The translations under genes were made by a program, and so were the position numbers. Source: Spirochaetaceae bacterium (GTDB lineage Bacteria; Spirochaetota; Spirochaetia; DSM-27196; SKKC01). Taken from it: a stretch of 8,966 bases of DNA. This document shows positions 5,560 to 8,966 of this stretch, in pieces. The notes beneath the pieces were generated by a model that worked only from the letters and a program-made list of their open reading frames with translations, was not told where the DNA came from and made no database searches. The stretch spans positions 1-8,966 of the forward strand of contig PUOG01000232.1 in the NCBI GenBank assembly GCA_003552745.1. The letters are read 5' to 3'. Numbering within the stretch: position 1 is the stretch's first letter; every line of letters starts with the position of its first letter.

Positions 5560-8529
5560 ATGTACGTGCTCGCGATCGAGACGGCCGGCTACCGCCAGCT
5601 GCGGAAACTGCACACAGGACTGCTTGACAGCCTGGAACGCGAATGCCGCACGATAGTCGAGAGCAGCGGTGGAGAACTGCTGAGTCGTTCCTCCGGCGTG
5701 ACTATCTACAGGTTCCGTTTCTCCGGCTCATACGATCTCTCCCGCATCGTTTCGGCCGCGTGGAATGTCGAGCGCTGCTACCAATCCGTTGAACGCGAGC
5801 TTTTCGGTTACACTATCTGTCTCGAACAGATCATCGCGAACGATGAGGAAGCGATGATCGAAGCGATCGATCTTCTGCTGAAGAGGCTTCCTCAGGATAA
5901 CGGGCTGTGGATCGGTCAGAACGCGGTGACGGCATTGACCCCGTTCATCCGTATGGAACGGCGCCTCGATTTGTGGAAGGCGGTTGCACCGGTCGAAGGT
6001 GCGGCAGTACTGCCGGCGATCTCGGACTTCGTTGACGGCACCGAGGCATTATCGCGCGTGCTCGATGCGATCGAACCGGTGGTGAACTCCAATGGAAGCT
6101 CGGAGGTCGTGCTGCTTTACGGAGCAGAGGGCTCGGGAGTGGGGTTTCTTGCGCGACGCGCCGGTGTGGCGATTAGCGGTGTGCAGTCGATCCCGACTTT
6201 GACTCCGGTTTCGGGCAGTGTGGAACCATGGGGTATCGGCGCTTCACTGATACACCACGAGCATTACGGCTGTGTGGAAGAGTATCTCTCGGAGGCCGAG
6301 CGTGGCCTGTGGCAACGCGTCCGCTATGCGTTGCGGGGAGCGTGGTTCGGGACTCCGGGAGAGTATCAACCCGATCATCAACGCGAAGAGCTCTTACCCG
6401 CGTTACAGCTCTTCGTTGTCAGTTACGTGCGTCGGATGCGTCAAGCGTCGAGCATGGCGGTCATGATAATAGACCGAATCGAACAGGTGGATGATCGGGT
6501 CGGGCGGATTATTGTTGCCGCGTGCGGTGAGTCGATGCGATCGGGCGAACTCCTGATCATAGGGACTTCCGGTCGCCCGTTTCTCCCCGCGCCGTTTCGA
6601 ACCATCGAGTATCGAAAACACGCCGTTCATGCGATGACCACCGAATCGATTTCCTCCCGTCTCGGTGAACTCCCACCGAAACTGCATGTCGACAGTAGTG
6701 CCCGGGTGAGGTCGCTTACTCGAGGCAGACTGCTCCATCTGTATCACTATCTCTGGCTCGTCGAACGCGAAAGCCGTACGCCTCCGATGTCGGACCCCGA
6801 AGATAGTGTCGATCAGCTTCTGGATATCGTAATCGATTCATTGAGTCCTGTGGAGCTGGAGGCGCTCTCGATCGCTTGCACCTGCGCCGGTTGTCTGACC
6901 CGTGATGCCATGAGCGAGATTCTGGTTGCTGCCGGCCATCCCTCGGCGTCGGCGACCGAGGTATGGTCGACGCTTATAGCGTCTGGATTCGTGTACGATG
7001 AAGGCCCTCCCATCCCTGTCTATGAGTCCATACCACACAGAGTGTCGGTCCGATTAGGGCGTCGAGCCGACGAGCTCGATGCGATCGCCCGGGACGAACT
7101 GTATCGCTGGTTTCGTAGCGGAGAACTCGAGCTCTCCCCGGACAGCTATCGTATGCTGGCCGAGCATCGTGACACTCTTGTTGCTCTGGAGGTGTTTTCC
7201 CATTTTTCGCAGATTGCTCTTCTGCGTGGTGAGGTTGAGTTACTCCATCGCTTGCTCGACGGATCGATCGGCGCGAACCGCGCAGCGGACGATCCGAAAA
7301 GACGACGTGTGATAGAGGTTCTCGGATACGCTCTGAGACTCGCCATTGTCAGTAGAGGTCAGGATTACGACGCTGCAGCATCGGTGTATTCGTCGTGGCA
7401 GGACCGGATATCCGATCGAACGGAGAGGGAAGCGATCGCTCAGCTGACGCTCGAACGCGCACGTTACCAGTATGCCATCGGGAATTTCGCTGAAGCCGAT
7501 CAGCTTGCGCGACACACCGTCGTGCTGTACCAGGAACTTGGCTCCTCTGAGGGCGGGGCCGAGGCGCATATCGAGTTCGGACGAATCAAGCTCGCCGAAG
7601 GGTACGCCGGCGAAGCGCGTGAGTATTTCGCGCTCGGCAGGGCGGAGCGCGATAACGGGCTTGCCGCTGTTCATCTCGCGCGCTCGGAGGTGCTCGAAGG
7701 GGTCACCGCCTATCTCTACGGAAACTATAGTAGAGCTATCGAACTCTGCGAACGGGCGATGACGACGAGCGAAGTTGCATCTGTGCGTGATTGGGAGCTC
7801 TTTTCCGGCTTCGTCCGTGCGCGGGTAGAGATAGAGCTCGGGCGATATGAAGAAGCCGCGAAGCAGCTCTCCCGGTTGTGTGGGCCGGCACACAGCATCG
7901 GACACGACAAGGCGAAGATGGTCCTGAATGCGTGGCACGCCCGTGCGCTATCGCTCGGTGGTTCGGTGCGTCGTGCCTGCGAACTCCTGCGGGAGCAGGA
8001 ACAGCGGCCGGAGGCAGCCTACTTTCTCGCGGAGGCACTCAATCAGAACGGCGATACCCACGGAGCGATCGACGTGCTGGAGCGACGGCGGCCGGTGCGT
8101 GATCCGCGCCTTCGGCCGACGCTGTCTGCCCGGTGGTGCAATGGCTTCGACGGAGTTGAAGCGAGTGTCGGCTCAGAGGGGCCGGAGTCGATCGTGGAGC
8201 GACTGTGCGTGGCGTTTCACGGGTACCTGCTCGGGAGAATCGGCCGCACTGACGAAGCGGTGGAGCAACTGCGCATTTGCAGCCGGAAACAGCGCGGGTC
8301 GACACTGGATCCGAATCTGCCGCTTCTCGTGTTCTGGTACTCGTCGGTACTCCCGGGTACCGGTGACGCCCGATATGACGATCCTTCGACCGAACTTGGC
8401 CGTTCGGTGAAGCTCGTCCAGGAACGAGTTTCACGCACCGACAGTCCGCAGCACAAGAACGACTACCGATACCGCAACAGCTGGAATCGCTCTATGTTCG
8501 ACGTCGCCCGTCGGAACAATCTCGCATAA
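5560..8529 (+). CDS. Large cyclase-like / degenerate P-loop NTPase / TPR protein
   Basis: The 989-residue protein has three parts. Residues 1-92 align loosely with class III nucleotidyl cyclases: VLAIETAGYRQL sits where VLFADIVGFTAL is expected, and SSGVTIYRF where GDGVLAVF is expected, so the first metal aspartate is Glu and the second is Ser. Residues about 155-400 look like a STAND/AAA_16 NTPase: GAEGSGVG at 188-195 stands for Walker A but lacks the Lys-Thr/Ser, MIIDRIEQVDD (302-312) for Walker B, and IIGTSGRP (333-340) for the following sensor strand. Residues about 545-910 are helical repeats of TPR type (YAIGNFAEADQLA, EGYAGEAREYF, YGNYSRAIELCERAM, LGRYEEAAKQLSRL, LGRIGRTDEAVEQL). The order recalls cyclase-ATPase-TPR and MalT-like signal proteins, but there is no DNA-binding tail. 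Catalysis is doubtful; a scaffold or sensor role is an inference. The ribosome site is weak. A TACACT at 5548-5553 could be a -10 element placing transcription near the ATG. Confidence 0.85.
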   Translation: MYVLAIETAGYRQLRKLHTGLLDSLERECRTIVESSGGELLSRSSGVTIYRFRFSGSYDLSRIVSAAWNVERCYQSVERELFGYTICLEQIIANDEEAMIEAIDLLLKRLPQDNGLWIGQNAVTALTPFIRMERRLDLWKAVAPVEGAAVLPAISDFVDGTEALSRVLDAIEPVVNSNGSSEVVLLYGAEGSGVGFLARRAGVAISGVQSIPTLTPVSGSVEPWGIGASLIHHEHYGCVEEYLSEAERGLWQRVRYALRGAWFGTPGEYQPDHQREELLPALQLFVVSYVRRMRQASSMAVMIIDRIEQVDDRVGRIIVAACGESMRSGELLIIGTSGRPFLPAPFRTIEYRKHAVHAMTTESISSRLGELPPKLHVDSSARVRSLTRGRLLHLYHYLWLVERESRTPPMSDPEDSVDQLLDIVIDSLSPVELEALSIACTCAGCLTRDAMSEILVAAGHPSASATEVWSTLIASGFVYDEGPPIPVYESIPHRVSVRLGRRADELDAIARDELYRWFRSGELELSPDSYRMLAEHRDTLVALEVFSHFSQIALLRGEVELLHRLLDGSIGANRAADDPKRRRVIEVLGYALRLAIVSRGQDYDAAASVYSSWQDRISDRTEREAIAQLTLERARYQYAIGNFAEADQLARHTVVLYQELGSSEGGAEAHIEFGRIKLAEGYAGEAREYFALGRAERDNGLAAVHLARSEVLEGVTAYLYGNYSRAIELCERAMTTSEVASVRDWELFSGFVRARVEIELGRYEEAAKQLSRLCGPAHSIGHDKAKMVLNAWHARALSLGGSVRRACELLREQEQRPEAAYFLAEALNQNGDTHGAIDVLERRRPVRDPRLRPTLSARWCNGFDGVEASVGSEGPESIVERLCVAFHGYLLGRIGRTDEAVEQLRICSRKQRGSTLDPNLPLLVFWYSSVLPGTGDARYDDPSTELGRSVKLVQERVSRTDSPQHKNDYRYRNSWNRSMFDVARRNNLA

Positions 8530-8648
8530 GCGGCTACGGTACAGCTCAGTCACGGGTGTCACGCCGGCCGGTGCTGAACGCGGCAGTGCCAAGGCGGGAT
8601 TGACAGGCAGCTACCGGATTGATAGGTTCAGTATCCGAATCCACAAAT
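8530..8648. other. Intergenic region between the TPR protein and the tRNA
   Basis: These 119 bases hold the tRNA promoter-like sequence and nothing else I can support. A CCGGCCGG palindrome is present at about 8564-8571, but no hairpin followed by a T run marks the end of the preceding gene. Confidence 0.5.
8600..8628 (+). promoter_or_regulatory. Promoter for the tRNA gene
   Basis: A consensus -35 TTGACA (8600-8605) is followed after 17 bases by TAGGTT (8623-8628), a moderate -10. Transcription would start near 8635, 14 bases before the mature 5' end at 8649, a normal tRNA leader length. Confidence 0.5.
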
Positions 8649-8721
8649 GGCGGCGTAGCTCAGGTGGCAGAGCAAACGGCTCATATCCGTTGGGTCGGGG
8701 GTTCAAATCCCTCCGCCGCTA
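8649..8721 (+). tRNA. tRNA with CAT anticodon, elongator Met type
   Basis: The 73 bases fold into a full cloverleaf. The acceptor is GGCGGCG/CGCCGCT, U8-A9 follow, the D stem is GCTC/GAGC with loop AGGTGGCA, the anticodon stem is AACGG/CCGTT with loop CTCATAT, the variable loop is GGGTC, and the T stem is GGGGG/CCCTC with loop TTCAAAT; A73 is the discriminator. The anticodon is CAT. It is not an initiator: the anticodon stem lacks the three consecutive GC pairs. Elongator Met is the likely reading; tRNA-Ile2, in which a CAT anticodon is modified to lysidine, cannot be excluded by eye. CCA is not encoded and must be added after transcription. The first acceptor pair is G1:U72, which is unusual. 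The last three bases form, on the other strand, the stop codon of nrdR. Confidence 0.93.
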
Positions 8722-8966
8722 ATTCTCCGCCGGCACATCGGTGCCGGCAGATGGATCCTTGCTCTCGCTCCAGCGAGAAAGCTGTTCGATTTCACGGATA
8801 AACTCATCCACATTCTCGAAATTTCGATAGACACTTGCGAATCGCACATATGCTACTCGATCGGTGTGGTAGAGGCGTTTGAGCACCATCTCGCCGATCT
8901 GTCGCGATTCGACTTCGAATCCGGGCATCCCTGAGACTGCCGCCTCATCCTCGATTTCGGAAATGA
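8719..8966 (-). CDS. nrdR: Transcriptional repressor NrdR, C-terminal part
   Basis: Only the last 82 codons are in the window; the gene continues past the right edge, so its zinc-ribbon N-terminus is not visible. The visible part matches the end of the NrdR ATP-cone domain: the ISEIEDE helix, then EVESRQIGEMVLKRL and VAYVRFASVYRNFENVDEF. The tail of about 25 residues after this (REIEQLSRWSESKD...) is variable in the family. NrdR senses ATP and dATP and represses ribonucleotide reductase genes by binding NrdR boxes; none is seen in this window. Its TAG stop (8721-8719) is the complement of the last three bases of the convergent tRNA. The ATG at 8928 is internal, not a start. Confidence 0.93.
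   Translation of the reverse strand, partial: ISEIEDEAAVSGMPGFEVESRQIGEMVLKRLYHTDRVAYVRFASVYRNFENVDEFIREIEQLSRWSESKDPSAGTDVPAEN
8729..8748. terminator. GC-rich perfect stem-loop at the tRNA/nrdR junction
   Basis: GCCGGCAC and GTGCCGGC form a perfect 8-base-pair stem with a 4-base loop (ATCG), starting 7 bases after the tRNA and lying within the last codons of nrdR. It could halt or protect transcripts coming from either side. No T run follows in either direction, so it is not a classic intrinsic terminator and the terminator reading is tentative. Confidence 0.35.

Noticed and set aside
7240..7938. Minus-strand open frame (232 codons) inside the large TPR gene
   Set aside because: It lies opposite the TPR repeats, shows no family motif and has no convincing ribosome site.
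8530..8600. Intrinsic terminator after the TPR gene
   Set aside because: GC-rich partial palindromes are present but no stable hairpin with a T run could be found.
8649..8721. Initiator tRNA-fMet
   Set aside because: The anticodon stem is AACGG/CCGTT and lacks the three GC pairs diagnostic of initiators.
1..8966. Mobile element, CRISPR array or attachment site
   Set aside because: No transposase or integrase motifs, no regularly spaced repeats, and no duplication of the tRNA 3' end within the window.

Overview
The window looks like ordinary chromosomal DNA of a free-living spirochaete-like bacterium. That is an inference from gene content: a large PilZ/GAF protein of a type I associate with spirochaetes, a ComFB-domain protein, a class III cyclase-like/NTPase/TPR giant, and a tRNA gene without an encoded CCA end. 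No 16S or ribosomal protein marker is present, so the assignment is tentative. Coding is dense, base composition is even, and I see no insertion sequence, phage gene, CRISPR array or long repeat.

Layout. (1) 15-770 (+) encodes a two-pass membrane protein with a HAMP-like segment and an acidic repeat tail, followed at 779-1069 (+) by a YlxP-like DUF503 protein. (2) These run tail to tail, with a 3-base gap, into a leftward three-gene block: an HD-family dNTP triphosphohydrolase-like protein (3543-2251), a small protein with a YbjN/type III chaperone-like secondary-structure pattern (2228-1773), and a ComFB-domain protein fused to an Ig/transthyretin-like domain (1786-1073). (3) A 74-base divergent control region (3544-3617) carries promoter-like elements for both directions. 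(4) Rightward from it come a lipoprotein (3618-4265), a PilZ-type c-di-GMP receptor candidate whose PilZ motifs seem to be split by a GAF-like domain (4266-5504), and a 989-residue protein with a degenerate cyclase-like head, a degenerate P-loop NTPase and a TPR-rich tail (5560-8529). (5) An elongator-type tRNA with CAT anticodon (8649-8721) has its own promoter-like sequence and touches, by exactly a stop codon, the convergent 3' part of nrdR, which runs off the right edge.

How the genes may work together. Two proteins, ComFB and PilZ, belong to families with known cyclic-dinucleotide binding and lie on either side of one divergent control region next to an HD-type nucleotide hydrolase. A nucleotide-second-messenger signalling neighbourhood is a reasonable hypothesis but is not shown by the sequence. 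The most unusual pieces are the interrupted PilZ domain, the ComFB-Ig fusion, and the large protein in which both putative nucleotide-handling modules have lost key catalytic residues.
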